A stretch of DNA of 64,000 nt from Stenotrophomonas sp. 610A2 (GTDB taxonomy: Bacteria > Pseudomonadota > Gammaproteobacteria > Xanthomonadales > Xanthomonadaceae): positions 372,001-436,000 of the forward strand of contig NZ_CP130832.1 of assembly GCF_030549615.1 (NCBI RefSeq). Reading direction: 5' to 3'. Each line of letters opens with the position of its first letter. The first letter of the stretch is position 1. Under the pieces are notes generated by a model. That model saw nothing but the letters and a program-made list of their open reading frames with translations, made no database searches and was not told the DNA's origin. This document shows, piece after piece, positions 8,354 to 16,635 of the stretch. The position numbers and the translations under genes are program-made.

Positions 8354-8770
8354 ATGCTGATCAAGTTCAAAAAGCCCGATCCGCGCGCCGGCGCCACCGT
8401 CCGGATGGACAGCAGCCGTGGGCAGCACTTTGTTGACACAGGCGCCGCTGACGCCGTGAGCGAACAGCTGTCGGTAGGGGCTCCCGAGCCGGTGGTGGAA
8501 GTCACGCCGCTTGCCGCAGAAGCCGCTAAAGCTCCTGACGCCGTGAGCGAACAGCCGTCGGTAGAGGCTCCCGAGCCGGTGGTGGAAGTCACGCCGCTTG
8601 CCGCAGAAGCCGCTGAAGCTCCTGACGCCGTGAGCGAACAGCCGTCGGTAGAGGCTCCCGAGCCGGTGGTGGAAGTCACGCCGCCTGCCGCAGAAGTCAC
8701 TGAAACTTCTGACGCCGTGAATAAACAGCCTGCCGGAAAGAAGAACCGCCAAGGCAAGGGCAGGGCCTGA
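8354..8770 (+). CDS. repeat-containing phage head-region protein
   Basis: 138 residues. The N-terminal 30 residues (MLIKFKKPDPRAGATVRM) look globular. They are followed by three near-identical 29-residue acidic Pro/Ala/Glu/Val repeats (unit DAVSEQPSVEAPEPVVEV plus TPLAAEAAEAP), a partial fourth, and a basic tail (KKNRQGKGRA). It lies between capsid and connector genes, where decoration or minor head proteins are often encoded. Function unknown; the repeats are probably an extended, disordered linker. Confidence 0.75.
   Translation: MLIKFKKPDPRAGATVRMDSSRGQHFVDTGAADAVSEQLSVGAPEPVVEVTPLAAEAAKAPDAVSEQPSVEAPEPVVEVTPLAAEAAEAPDAVSEQPSVEAPEPVVEVTPPAAEVTETSDAVNKQPAGKKNRQGKGRA
8450..8710 (+). repeat. 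tandem direct repeat, 3 x 87 bp, inside a coding gene
   Basis: Units start at 8450, 8537 and 8624, each 87 bp (29 codons); a truncated fourth begins at 8711. Units 2 and 3 differ at few positions while unit 1 is more diverged, which suggests recent duplication of one unit. Unit length divisible by three keeps the frame whatever the copy number. Confidence 0.92.
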
Positions 8771-8772
8771 TC

Positions 8773-9117
8773 GTGGAGCTGATCACCCTTGAACAGGCCC
8801 GAGCGCACTGCCGATGCGATTCTGATGATGACGCGCTGCTGGAGCTCTACGGCAGCGCCTCGGAAGGGGCCGCACAGCAGTTCCTCAATCGCCGCGTGTT
8901 CGCCGACGCCGACTCAATGGCCGCTGCCGTCGTTGACGGCAGCGGAGGCATCGATCCCATGCTGGTCAATGACTCGATCAAGGCGGCCGTACTCCTGATG
9001 CTGGGTCATCTGTACCGGACCCGCGAGGAGGTGCAGGGGAGCGACGGGGCAACGGTGCAGGTTCCGATGGGCGCACACAGCCTGCTCTGGCCGTACCGCA
9101 TCGGTTGGGGGGTTTGA
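8773..9117 (+). CDS. head-tail connector protein, HK97 gp6-like
   Basis: 114 residues, GTG start. All-helical pattern with an early acidic stretch (CRCDSDDDALLELY), a central DSIKAAVLLMLGHLYRTREE helix typical of gp6-like connectors, and an aromatic end (LLWPYRIGWGV). It follows the capsid module and precedes the head-closure gene, matching the usual order. The ring it forms sits below the portal. Confidence 0.85.
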   Translation: MELITLEQARAHCRCDSDDDALLELYGSASEGAAQQFLNRRVFADADSMAAAVVDGSGGIDPMLVNDSIKAAVLLMLGHLYRTREEVQGSDGATVQVPMGAHSLLWPYRIGWGV

Positions 9118-9118
9118 G

Positions 9119-9457
9119 ATGAGCTTGCCGGCAGGTCGACTCCGTCACCGTGTACTCATCCAGCAGCAGGTGACCATTCGAGACGATGACGGCGTTCAGA
9201 CCACCAACTGGGTGGACGTGGCCACGGTATGGGCCAGCGTCGAGCCGCTGTCAGCCCGCGAGTTCATCCAGTCCGGGCAGACGCAGGTGGCCGTTACAGC
9301 GCGCATCACCATTCGGTACCGCGCCGGCCTGCAGGCATCGATGCGCATCCTGCATCGCGGGCAGGTCTACAACATCGCTGGCCTGCTCTCCGATAAGGTG
9401 TCCGGCCTGGAATACATCACGATCCCGGTGTCTGCCGGCGTCAATGAGGGGCAGTAG
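9119..9457 (+). CDS. phage head closure protein
   Basis: 112 residues. The opening AGRLRHRVLIQQQ, then a WVDVATVWASVEPLSAREF motif and a beta-rich C-terminus, matches the head-tail joining family (SPP1 gp16 / HK97 gp7-like). It acts as the stopper between connector and tail. Starts 2 bp after the connector gene stop. Confidence 0.88.
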   Translation: MSLPAGRLRHRVLIQQQVTIRDDDGVQTTNWVDVATVWASVEPLSAREFIQSGQTQVAVTARITIRYRAGLQASMRILHRGQVYNIAGLLSDKVSGLEYITIPVSAGVNEGQ

Positions 9458-9459
9458 CG

Positions 9460-9945
9460 ATGAACGTGGGCCGTGTAGATATCAAAGGTGCCGACGCCGT
9501 ACTGAGCATGCTTAGAAGTCTTCCAGCTGAGGTAGTGAGTAAGAAGGGTGGCCCCGTAAAACTCTCCCTGGCCAAGGGGGCGAGATACCTGCGGGACCGA
9601 GAGCGCGAGGCGTTGCGGTCTGTGATCGTAGAGGGTGACGAGTCCACCGGCTTGCTCGAGCAGAACATCATCGCAAGCCGAGGGAAGGCCCCAGCTGGCG
9701 GTAACGGTGAGCGTTACTTGGTCCGCATCAAGCGGAAAATGTATCCAGGCAGGAAGGGCGAGCAGGTCAGTACCCTGAAGTCGGCACAGCTCAAGGAATA
9801 CGGCTCAGCTAATCAGCCGGCACGGTCCTTTATCCGTCGCACGGTGCAAACACATGCCGCCCGCACGATCACCATTGTTGTGGACGATCTGAAATCCCGC
9901 CTGGACAAGGCGGTTCAAAAACTGGCCGCAACAGGCAGGGGGTGA
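9460..9945 (+). CDS. HK97 gp10-like tail completion protein
   Basis: 161 residues, beginning with a short beta/helix segment (VDIKGADAVLSMLRSLP), then a KGARYLRDREREAL helix and an EYGSANQPARSFIRR motif near the end, as in gp10-like proteins. It follows the head-closure gene and precedes a DUF3168-type gene, the common order in siphovirus neck modules. Confidence 0.85.
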   Translation: MNVGRVDIKGADAVLSMLRSLPAEVVSKKGGPVKLSLAKGARYLRDREREALRSVIVEGDESTGLLEQNIIASRGKAPAGGNGERYLVRIKRKMYPGRKGEQVSTLKSAQLKEYGSANQPARSFIRRTVQTHAARTITIVVDDLKSRLDKAVQKLAATGRG

Positions 9946-9949
9946 GCTG

Positions 9950-10300
9950 ATGTTTCCCACGGTGTTCAAGGTCATCAGTACAGCTGCCGTGAGAGCGATT
10001 GTAGATAGTCGCATAGGGCGCCATGGCGAAGTCTCGCCAGCTGAGAAAAAGCCGTACATCACGTGGCAGATCGTCGCTGATGATCCGCAGCTGCAGATCA
10101 GTGGCAGGCCTTGTACCAACTTCACCGCGATCCAAATTGATTGCTACCACTCCACCGATGCGGGTATCGAGCAGCTTGCAGTAGCGGTACGCGATGCGCT
10201 GGACGCCGCCAGGGTGGCAAACCGGGTGGTGATCGACGCTCGGGATACAGAGACCCGGCTGTATCGGGTAGGCCTGCAGGCCGACTTCATCGGGTTGTAA
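9950..10300 (+). CDS. DUF3168-like tail terminator/completion protein
   Basis: 116 residues. MFPTVFKVISTAAVRAIV, a YITWQIVADDP strand and the alternating beta/alpha pattern to LYRVGLQADFIGL fit the DUF3168 tail-terminator family. It probably caps the tail tube and fixes the tail to the head. A terminator lies just after it. Confidence 0.8.
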   Translation: MFPTVFKVISTAAVRAIVDSRIGRHGEVSPAEKKPYITWQIVADDPQLQISGRPCTNFTAIQIDCYHSTDAGIEQLAVAVRDALDAARVANRVVIDARDTETRLYRVGLQADFIGL

Positions 10301-10322
10301 CCCGAACTTTAATCAGCACTCG

Positions 10323-10343
10323 CCGCCGCAAGGCGGTTTTTTT
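10323..10343 (+). terminator. rho-independent terminator before the tail tube gene
   Basis: Short stem CCGCC-GCAA-GGCGG followed by seven T. It separates the head/neck block from the abundant tail tube protein gene, so it may let transcription of the two blocks be tuned separately. Confidence 0.75.
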
Positions 10344-10365
10344 ATGCCCGAAGGAGGGCCAAGCA

Positions 10366-10896
10366 ATGGCTGAAACCGACGAAACCGTACTCACTCAAGG
10401 GACGGAACTCTTCTTCGTTGACACGATTACGACCCCGGCGACGCCGCGCCTGGTGAAGCTCAACTGCCCAACGGGCATCACCGGCATGGGTGGCGGCGCG
10501 CCATCGCAGATCAGCACCACATGCCTCGGCAATAAGGTTGGGGAGACTTCGAAGCCAGGCCTCAATCAGGTGGCGTCCCTGTCCGTCCCTTACAACTTCA
10601 AGCCGGCACGCATCTCGCATCGTCTGCTGACGAAGATGCAGGAGTCCAAGCAGGTGTTCCACTGGATGGCCTGCCTTTCCGATGGTGTCGATCCACCGGA
10701 GCTGGAGGCCGATGGGACGCTTACGCCTCCCGAGGGTCGCACGTCCATAGAGTTCGATGCGTACGTGGCAACCAACACCCTGGACATCGCCACCAACGAG
10801 ATCGTGCGCGGCACCGCCAGCCTCACCCAGCAGGCAGAAGGGCAAGCCTTCCATTGGAACGGCGCCCCGGTGAACAACGACGACATCGTTCCGTAA
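10366..10896 (+). CDS. phage tail tube protein
   Basis: 176 residues from ATG 10366, with GGAGGG 8 bases upstream. The sequence (TQGTELFFVDTI, then TGITGMGGGAPSQI, and a long beta-rich region to WNGAPVNNDDIVP) fits siphovirus major tail tube proteins. Position between the terminator and the chaperone genes is the standard place. A longer in-frame ORF upstream (10141) overlaps the previous gene and crosses the terminator, so it was not used. Confidence 0.85.
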   Translation: MAETDETVLTQGTELFFVDTITTPATPRLVKLNCPTGITGMGGGAPSQISTTCLGNKVGETSKPGLNQVASLSVPYNFKPARISHRLLTKMQESKQVFHWMACLSDGVDPPELEADGTLTPPEGRTSIEFDAYVATNTLDIATNEIVRGTASLTQQAEGQAFHWNGAPVNNDDIVP

Positions 10897-10950
10897 GCAT
10901 CGCCACCACGCGCCGGCCCCCGCGCGGGCCGGCGCAGCAAAAGGAAAGAC

Positions 10951-11310
10951 ATGAAACTGCCCGATTCGCTTTTTGTATCGCCAATCAGCCATCAGCGCCC
11001 GATCAAGCTGCCCGATGGGACTGAGCACACATTCAACTTCCGCGAACTGCCGAGCGTGGACTTCCGCCAGATTGTGCAGCTGGAGGCCAGTGACGACCCG
11101 GCTAGCCGCGCTTCAGCGGTGGCGCTGGCCGTCTCCCTGTCCATCGTGGATGACGAAAGCAAGCGCGTCATGACCATGGAGGTTGCCTCAACGCTGAAAC
11201 CTTCTGTCGCTATGGCGATGTGGGCGGTCATCGTAGAGGTCAATAAGTTCCAGGGAAAAGCTCATTCGTCGCCCGAGGCGGCGAGTGGTTCAAGTACCAG
11301 CTCGCCCTGA
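10951..11310 (+). CDS. tail assembly chaperone, short form (G-like)
   Basis: 119 residues. A folded N-terminal domain (LPDSLFVSPISHQ, then VALAVSLSIVDDESKRV) ends in a low-complexity Ser-rich tail (SSPEAASGSSTSSP) that looks like run-through of an unselected frame. It sits between tail tube and tape measure genes, where chaperones that wrap the tape measure are encoded. A longer product is made by frameshifting. Confidence 0.85.
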   Translation: MKLPDSLFVSPISHQRPIKLPDGTEHTFNFRELPSVDFRQIVQLEASDDPASRASAVALAVSLSIVDDESKRVMTMEVASTLKPSVAMAMWAVIVEVNKFQGKAHSSPEAASGSSTSSP

Positions 11311-11570
11311 GTCTTGGGAAATCCCTCGGAGAGATCGACGCCATGCCGCAGCGAGAGCTTGAGGGGTGGCGCGAGTTCTATGTGCTGTACCCGTTCGATG
11401 ATCGTCACCGTTACCACAAACCGGCTGCTGCAGTGATGGCCGTGCTTGGTGGCAAGTATGACGAGCGCATCGAGTTCCTTTCACCAACGCCAAAGCCTGC
11501 CGGCCTGTCTGAGGCAGACGCGAATACGCTGCTTGCGTTTGGCATCAAGCCGCACATGAGGCCTCACTAA
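10951..11570 (+). CDS. tail assembly chaperone, frameshifted long form (GT-like)
   Basis: A -1 slip at 11253-11259 joins the first about 103 codons to a second frame reading KSSFVARGGEWFKYQLALSL and continuing through the 75-residue ORF at 11343-11570 (ends GIKPHMRPH). The downstream frame is open from the slip site, has coding character and stops on the tape measure start. This is the conserved arrangement of lambda G/GT and most long-tailed phages. The joined product is about 206 residues. Confidence 0.85.
11253..11259 (+). promoter_or_regulatory. -1 ribosomal slippery site GGGAAAA
   Basis: In the zero frame the codons read CAG-GGA-AAA, giving the X-XXY-YYZ form with X = G and Y = A, one base different from the lambda GGGAAAG site. 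Slipping back one base places the ribosome in the frame that encodes the GT extension. Confidence 0.85.
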
Positions 11571-13735
11571 TGGCAACAGCCGGTTCCATCGTCATTGATC
11601 TTCTGATGCGCACCGGCTCCTTCGTGACGGATGCCGACCGCGCAGAGAAAGCTGTAAAGAAGCTGGAGAAGACCGCGCTTGCTATGGGCGCGGCGCTTGG
11701 CGCCGGCCTTGCGACTGCTGCCACGACCTTGACCGCATTGGTCAAATCGTCCATCGACACCATGGACGAAATGAGCAAGACGGCGAAAGTCGTCAACATG
11801 GGCACCGAGGATTTTTCGAAGCTGGCCTATGCCGCCAGCTTCGCCGATCTCACTGTCCAGGACTTGCAGACGACCATCGGCAGGCTGACCAAGGCTCAGA
11901 CCGAAGCCCTTGATAGCGGCAGCAAGCAGGCGCAGATATTCGATGCCCTTGGCATCAGCATCAAGGACTCAAACGGGCGCCTGCGCCCGACGATTGACCT
12001 TCTGTATGACTTCGCCGATGCCTTCAAGGCGCAGAGGGGGTCTCAGGAAGTTGTCACAGCTGGAATGGCAATCTTCGGGAAGAGCTTCCAGAGCTTGATT
12101 GACCTACTGAAGGATGGTTCTCAGGGTCTACGTGATGCAGGAGTGGAGGCAGAGGCCTTCGGGCAGGTCATATCTACTCAAGCCGGCGCCCAAGCCGAGG
12201 AGTTCAACGACAACCTAGCGAAGATGAAGCTCTGGGTGCAGGGCGTCGGTAACGCGGTTGCCGCCGACCTCCTGCCCGACCTGCTCAATATGTCAGGTGC
12301 GTTCCTTGATGGGGCGACCAACGGAGACAAGCTCCGTGAGACGGCTGGCAAGATCGCAGACGGTTTGCGGGTGCTTGCTACTGCTGCTGGGTACGTCGCG
12401 GCTGCATTTGATATCACGGGCAATGCCATTGCCACCGTTATGGCGCAGGGTGAAGCAGCCATCCGCTTTCTGAGCGGAGACTTCGCGGGCGCCAAGGATC
12501 TGTATCAGAGAGCTTCGCAAGGGTTCGATGACACGGTTAATTCCCACTTTGGTGGGAAGGCGCCTGCTGCCGCTCCTCCGGTGAAGGTCAACTTCGTTGA
12601 TCCAAGTGACGGCTGGGACGATTTTAAGCGCCAGGAAGAACAGTTAGGCCGTCTCAGAAAGCTCTTTGAGGGCGGGGAGGGTGGCGGCAAGGGCGGCGGC
12701 GGTAAGTCTCAAGCGCGCGGCGAAACCGACAAGCTAACCAGCGCCTATAAAGCGCTGAATGATCAGCTCGCCGAGCAGATCGCTTTGCACGGCGACAACA
12801 GTGCAGCTGCAAAGCTGGAATACGACCTTACTGCTGGAAGTCTGAAGGCTCTGTCCGAGATCCAGAAGGATGAGCTGCGCCAGAAGCAGGAAAGGCTAGA
12901 CCTGATGGATCTGCAGGCCGAGGCTGACAAGGCGGCTCGGGAGCTGTTTCAGAAGGAGCAGGACGCGGAGGAGGATCGCAAGAAGGCCTTCAAAGACCTT
13001 AAATCTGACCTCGAGTTTGAGCTTAGCCTGCTGACCCTCTCCAACAAGGAGCGGGCAAAGGCTATCGAGCTTCGCTATGCGGGGATCGACGCCGCGAGCG
13101 CAGAAGGCCAAGCGATTGGCGCCCTCTCCGACAAGTTGCACGATCAAACGGAATTGACTGACAAGCTGATCAGTCTGCAAGACGGAATGCGTGATGCATT
13201 CGCAGACAATTTCTATGACGTTGTCAGCGTAGCGAAGAGCGCAAAGGATGCTGTTAAGGACTTCTTTGATTCTGTGGCGCAGAACGTCTTGAAGATGATC
13301 ACTCAGAACCTGGCCGGCGCGCTTTTTGGTCAGCAGGGGCAGAGCGGCGGCGGCATGTTCGGTGGTGCGATCTCAAGCTTGTTCTCCGGGATGTTTGGAG
13401 GTGGCGGCTCCGGTGGAGCATCTGGCGGCGGCTTCCTCTCCACCTTGACTTCAGGTTTCGCCAGTCTCTTTGGCGGAAGCCGGGCAGCTGGTGGTGACGT
13501 TCTTTCCGGCCGAGGTTACTGGGTTGGCGAAGAGGGACCGGAGTGGTTCGAGCCGCGCGGGACCGGAACCATCGTTCCCACAAGTGTCGCTGCGGCGTCA
13601 GCCGGTGGCGGGCGTCCGTTTGTTCAGAACCTCAATGTGACTGTCGCCGGCAAGCCTGATCGCAGGACGCCGACGCAGATCGCACGCGAGGCCGGAAGGG
13701 AGTCATCAAAGGCAATGGCGAGGAATGGCCGATGA
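11570..13735 (+). CDS. tail tape measure protein
   Basis: 721 residues. Helical N-terminus (DADRAEKAVKKLEKTAL), a hydrophobic stretch near residues 35-60, TMP-like IDTMDEMSKTAKVVNMGTED, a second hydrophobic patch near 270-300, a coiled coil (390-520), then a Gly-rich region. The C-terminal motif GYWVGEEGPEWFEP is typical of lambda-type tape measure ends. Start overlaps the GT stop. Its length sets tail length; 721 residues would give a fairly short siphovirus tail. Confidence 0.9.
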   Translation: MATAGSIVIDLLMRTGSFVTDADRAEKAVKKLEKTALAMGAALGAGLATAATTLTALVKSSIDTMDEMSKTAKVVNMGTEDFSKLAYAASFADLTVQDLQTTIGRLTKAQTEALDSGSKQAQIFDALGISIKDSNGRLRPTIDLLYDFADAFKAQRGSQEVVTAGMAIFGKSFQSLIDLLKDGSQGLRDAGVEAEAFGQVISTQAGAQAEEFNDNLAKMKLWVQGVGNAVAADLLPDLLNMSGAFLDGATNGDKLRETAGKIADGLRVLATAAGYVAAAFDITGNAIATVMAQGEAAIRFLSGDFAGAKDLYQRASQGFDDTVNSHFGGKAPAAAPPVKVNFVDPSDGWDDFKRQEEQLGRLRKLFEGGEGGGKGGGGKSQARGETDKLTSAYKALNDQLAEQIALHGDNSAAAKLEYDLTAGSLKALSEIQKDELRQKQERLDLMDLQAEADKAARELFQKEQDAEEDRKKAFKDLKSDLEFELSLLTLSNKERAKAIELRYAGIDAASAEGQAIGALSDKLHDQTELTDKLISLQDGMRDAFADNFYDVVSVAKSAKDAVKDFFDSVAQNVLKMITQNLAGALFGQQGQSGGGMFGGAISSLFSGMFGGGGSGGASGGGFLSTLTSGFASLFGGSRAAGGDVLSGRGYWVGEEGPEWFEPRGTGTIVPTSVAAASAGGGRPFVQNLNVTVAGKPDRRTPTQIAREAGRESSKAMARNGR

Positions 13736-14319
13736 GCGGGTTCATCGATACAAAACTTCCGCAGTGCGTCGCCTACGGCTTCCAGGGCGGACCAGAGTGG
13801 AGCACGGCCATTGTCGAGCTGGATAACGGTGGTGAGGTTCGGAACGGTCAGTGGAAGTATCCGCGCATGCGCTACAGCGCGGCGTTCAATAACCTGAGCA
13901 AGGAAGGTCAGCGAGAAGTAATGGCGGCGTTCTACGCGGCCCGTGGCCGCCTCTATGCGTTTCGCTTCAATGACCCGCTGGATAACTTGGCCGACGCTGA
14001 GCCTATTGCTCCAAACATTGGTAGCACGGATGCGGTGCAGTTGATCCGGACGTACCGCTTGGGGCCAGAGGCCGCAACGCGGCGCATCCAGGCAATCGTG
14101 TCGGCCACAGTCCGCAACTCTTCAGGCATGACAGTAGCTGGCGCGCTTGATGCTGGCAGGGGCCTCTTCGTTCCCGCCTCTCCTTGGGAGGACGACAGCT
14201 ACACCTGGTCTGGTGAGTTCGATGTATGGGTCCGCTTCGATAGCGACCACAACGCTTTCACGCTTGGCGACCTTGATGCACACACCGCAAGCATTGAGCT
14301 TGTGGAGGTTCGTAGATGA
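13732..14319 (+). CDS. DUF2460-like distal tail protein
   Basis: 195 residues. It opens IDTKLPQCVAYGFQGGPEW, has YSAAFNNLSKEGQREVMAAF and LYAFRFNDPLDN motifs, and ends in beta strands, matching the DUF2460 family also found in gene transfer agent tails. It overlaps the tape measure stop by 4 bp. It likely builds the hub at the tail tip together with the two following products. Confidence 0.85.
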   Translation: MSGFIDTKLPQCVAYGFQGGPEWSTAIVELDNGGEVRNGQWKYPRMRYSAAFNNLSKEGQREVMAAFYAARGRLYAFRFNDPLDNLADAEPIAPNIGSTDAVQLIRTYRLGPEAATRRIQAIVSATVRNSSGMTVAGALDAGRGLFVPASPWEDDSYTWSGEFDVWVRFDSDHNAFTLGDLDAHTASIELVEVRR

Positions 14320-15200
14320 AGAGAATCCCACTACAGCTGCAGACCCACCTTCGTGAGCCAGCGACAACGTGGTGCTTTCTCCTGCGTGTCGCGTGCGTCG
14401 GGAGATGGGATGGGGTTGTGTTCGGCTTCACCACGCTGGACGTGGATCTATCCTATGACGATGGCGCCGGCCTGATCTCCTACCGAGCAGAAAACGGCTT
14501 CAAGCCCGAGCGCATCCAGTCGGCAGCAGATTTTTCAGTCGATAACACTGATCTGATGGGGTGGGTTGCCGCTAGTGGCATTACCGTTGAGGAGGTCGCC
14601 GCTGGCCTGCTGGACTATGCGGAGGTGACGGTTTACCGCGTCAACTACATGGACCTTATGCAGGGGCATGAGGTTGTCATGTTCGGAACTTGCGGACAGA
14701 CAAAGTGCCATGGAAATGCATGGGTGACCGAGTACCGCTCGTTGATGCAACAAGCGAGGCAAACGATCAGCACGGTCTATTCTCTGACCTGCAGGGCTGG
14801 CTACGGCGATGAGCGCTGTGGAATGCCGTTTGTTTGGACGGACAGTGTTGTATCGGCGGGCTGGGACGATCCGAATCGGGTATTCGTTGCCAATGGTTTG
14901 GCGGGGGATTCCGGGTTCTATGACCTCGGCGTGATTCAGTGGCTCAGCGGGTCTAATGCCGGCTTGGAAAGCGAGATCTTCAGCTTCGAGGCTGGGGGGC
15001 TCATCCGCCTCGCCTTGCCTGCGGGCTTTGACATAGAGGCGGGTGACACCTTTCGGATAAGGCAGGACTGCGATAAAGCATTCGCCACATGCAAGGCTAA
15101 GGGCAACGTCCTGAACTTCCGTGGTGAGCACCTGACTCCCGTATCGGACACCTCCCTGTCGGTGCCTGGCGCCTATGTTCGTTCGGTGGATGCGGCATGA
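14316..15200 (+). CDS. DUF2163 / BR0599-type baseplate hub protein
   Basis: 294 residues. It has an N-terminal beta domain, then Cys-containing segments (CGQTKCHGNAW, CRAGYGDERCGMPF, CDKAFATCKAKGNVLNF) that match the iron-sulphur or metal-cluster hub of DUF2163 proteins in GTA-like tails. Overlaps both neighbours by 4 bp, indicating coupled translation of the tail-tip genes. Confidence 0.85.
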   Translation: MKRIPLQLQTHLREPATTWCFLLRVACVGRWDGVVFGFTTLDVDLSYDDGAGLISYRAENGFKPERIQSAADFSVDNTDLMGWVAASGITVEEVAAGLLDYAEVTVYRVNYMDLMQGHEVVMFGTCGQTKCHGNAWVTEYRSLMQQARQTISTVYSLTCRAGYGDERCGMPFVWTDSVVSAGWDDPNRVFVANGLAGDSGFYDLGVIQWLSGSNAGLESEIFSFEAGGLIRLALPAGFDIEAGDTFRIRQDCDKAFATCKAKGNVLNFRGEHLTPVSDTSLSVPGAYVRSVDAA

Positions 15201-15604
15201 CAAACCCTATCGAGCAGGCACGGAAGCTTATCGGCGTTCCGTGGCGCCATCAGGGGCGAAACCCTGGAGTCGGGATTGACTGTGCGGGTTTGTTGATCCT
15301 GGTCTTCGATGTGCAGAGCGCCACTCCTAGCTACGGACGCAACCCTTGTCAGGGACTGCTAGAGGCAACCATGGAGAGCCTATTGGGGCCTCCCTTGGAG
15401 TCCGGTGCGGATATGCGCCCCGGCGATGCTGTGGCGATGGCCTACGGCGGCCCTATTAGGCATTGCGGGCTCATCGCGGACGACATCCACGGGGGGCTCT
15501 CGCTAATCCATACAGACGGCATCCTTGGACGCGTAACTGAGCATCCGCTGGATGAAAAGTGGCTGCGGCGCATACGCCGCGTTTACAGGCGGTGCGGCTC
15601 ATGA
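15197..15604 (+). CDS. NlpC/P60-like tail peptidase
   Basis: 135 residues. IGVPWRHQGRNPGVGIDCAG holds the catalytic Cys of the NlpC/P60 fold, and RHCGLIAD carries the likely His. These small hydrolases at the tail tip cut peptidoglycan as DNA enters. Lies between the hub gene and the tip protein, the usual order (DUF2460, DUF2163, NlpC/P60, J-like). Confidence 0.85.
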   Translation: MTNPIEQARKLIGVPWRHQGRNPGVGIDCAGLLILVFDVQSATPSYGRNPCQGLLEATMESLLGPPLESGADMRPGDAVAMAYGGPIRHCGLIADDIHGGLSLIHTDGILGRVTEHPLDEKWLRRIRRVYRRCGS

Positions 15605-16635
15605 GTGGATCAACTTTCGGCGGCATAGTTGGTGGCGCCATTGGCTTTGTATTTAGTGGTGGTAACCCGATAGGTGCTCAGATCGGCTTCACTATCGGCT
15701 CAGCAATTGGCGGCTACGTCGATCCGGTCCAGGTGAAGGGCCCCCGATTGACGGACGGTATGGCGCAAACCTCTTCAGTCGGAGGGGTGATCCCGTTTGG
15801 ATATGGCCGCTATGTGACGGGCGGAAATGTCGTATGGCGTGATCGCCTCATAGAGAATGTTAAGCGCCAGCGGCAAGGTAAGGGATCGGGAGCTAAAACG
15901 ACGACCTACACCTACACGCGCAGCTATGCTGTCGGCGTCTGCCAAGGTGAGATCTTTGGATTCCTATGGATCAAGCGAAACGGTAAGAAGGTCTACACAT
16001 CAGACCCAGCGGCAACAGCCGAGGAAAAGGCCTACAGCTCAAAGTGGCTTCAGAAGGTAACGCTCTATCGCGGCGGCGAGTCTCAGATGCCTGACTCAAC
16101 AATCGTTGCTGTTGAGGGTGCCGGCAACGTGTCGCCGTTTCGTGGGCTTGCATACATCGTTGTCGAGAATGACGACCTTACCGATCTCTCGGGGGCTATC
16201 CCGCAGTACGAGTTCTGCGTTGTTGCGACGCCGCCAGAGGCATACCTGACATCCCATCCTTACACGCAGTATTTCGAAGATTCGGCATCTATTACGCCGA
16301 TGTTTGGGGGGGCTTCGTCTAGGGCTTTGTTAATTGAACTTGAGGTCGATTCGGGCCAAAACGAAACGTTCATTCGAAGCGACTTTTACGGCGCCATGAC
16401 CCGCGAAGCCCTTTGGCCATTTGCGCAGTATCCAGAGATAGCGCACATCTCGCCGCTGTTCAACGGAGCCTACACAAAGCAAGTATTTATTTCACATACG
16501 CAGCCGCCAGAAGATTTCTATCAAATCGCACCGCTGTTCAATGGGGCACTTACAAGGCAAGTCCTCTTGACAAATACGATGCGCGCAGAGGCGATTGGGG
16601 TAGCCCCACTGTTCAACGGAGCAAGCACGTCATGA
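15601..16635 (+). CDS. N-terminal part of tail-tip (J-like) protein, separate ORF
   Basis: 345 residues. The glycine-zipper start (FGGIVGGAIGFVFSGGNPIG) and IPFGYGRYVTGGNVVW are the N-terminus of large GTA-type tail-tip proteins. After about residue 225 the typical sequence ends and short repeats follow: ITPMFGGASSRALL, ISPLFNGAYTKQVF, IAPLFNGALTRQVL and VAPLFNGAS, about 30-40 residues apart. The ORF then stops on the start of the next one. A tip protein of this type is normally one chain of about 1000 residues or more; here it is divided. Confidence 0.8.
   Translation: MSGSTFGGIVGGAIGFVFSGGNPIGAQIGFTIGSAIGGYVDPVQVKGPRLTDGMAQTSSVGGVIPFGYGRYVTGGNVVWRDRLIENVKRQRQGKGSGAKTTTYTYTRSYAVGVCQGEIFGFLWIKRNGKKVYTSDPAATAEEKAYSSKWLQKVTLYRGGESQMPDSTIVAVEGAGNVSPFRGLAYIVVENDDLTDLSGAIPQYEFCVVATPPEAYLTSHPYTQYFEDSASITPMFGGASSRALLIELEVDSGQNETFIRSDFYGAMTREALWPFAQYPEIAHISPLFNGAYTKQVFISHTQPPEDFYQIAPLFNGALTRQVLLTNTMRAEAIGVAPLFNGASTS

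Noticed and set aside
8450..8710. Possible CRISPR array
   Set aside because: Units are directly adjacent without spacers and encode an in-frame protein repeat.
5834..8752. 972-codon open frame on the minus strand across the protease and capsid genes
   Set aside because: Shadow of high-GC plus-strand coding sequence; the plus-strand genes have clear family motifs, and the minus product is His/Gly/Arg-rich without a recognisable domain.
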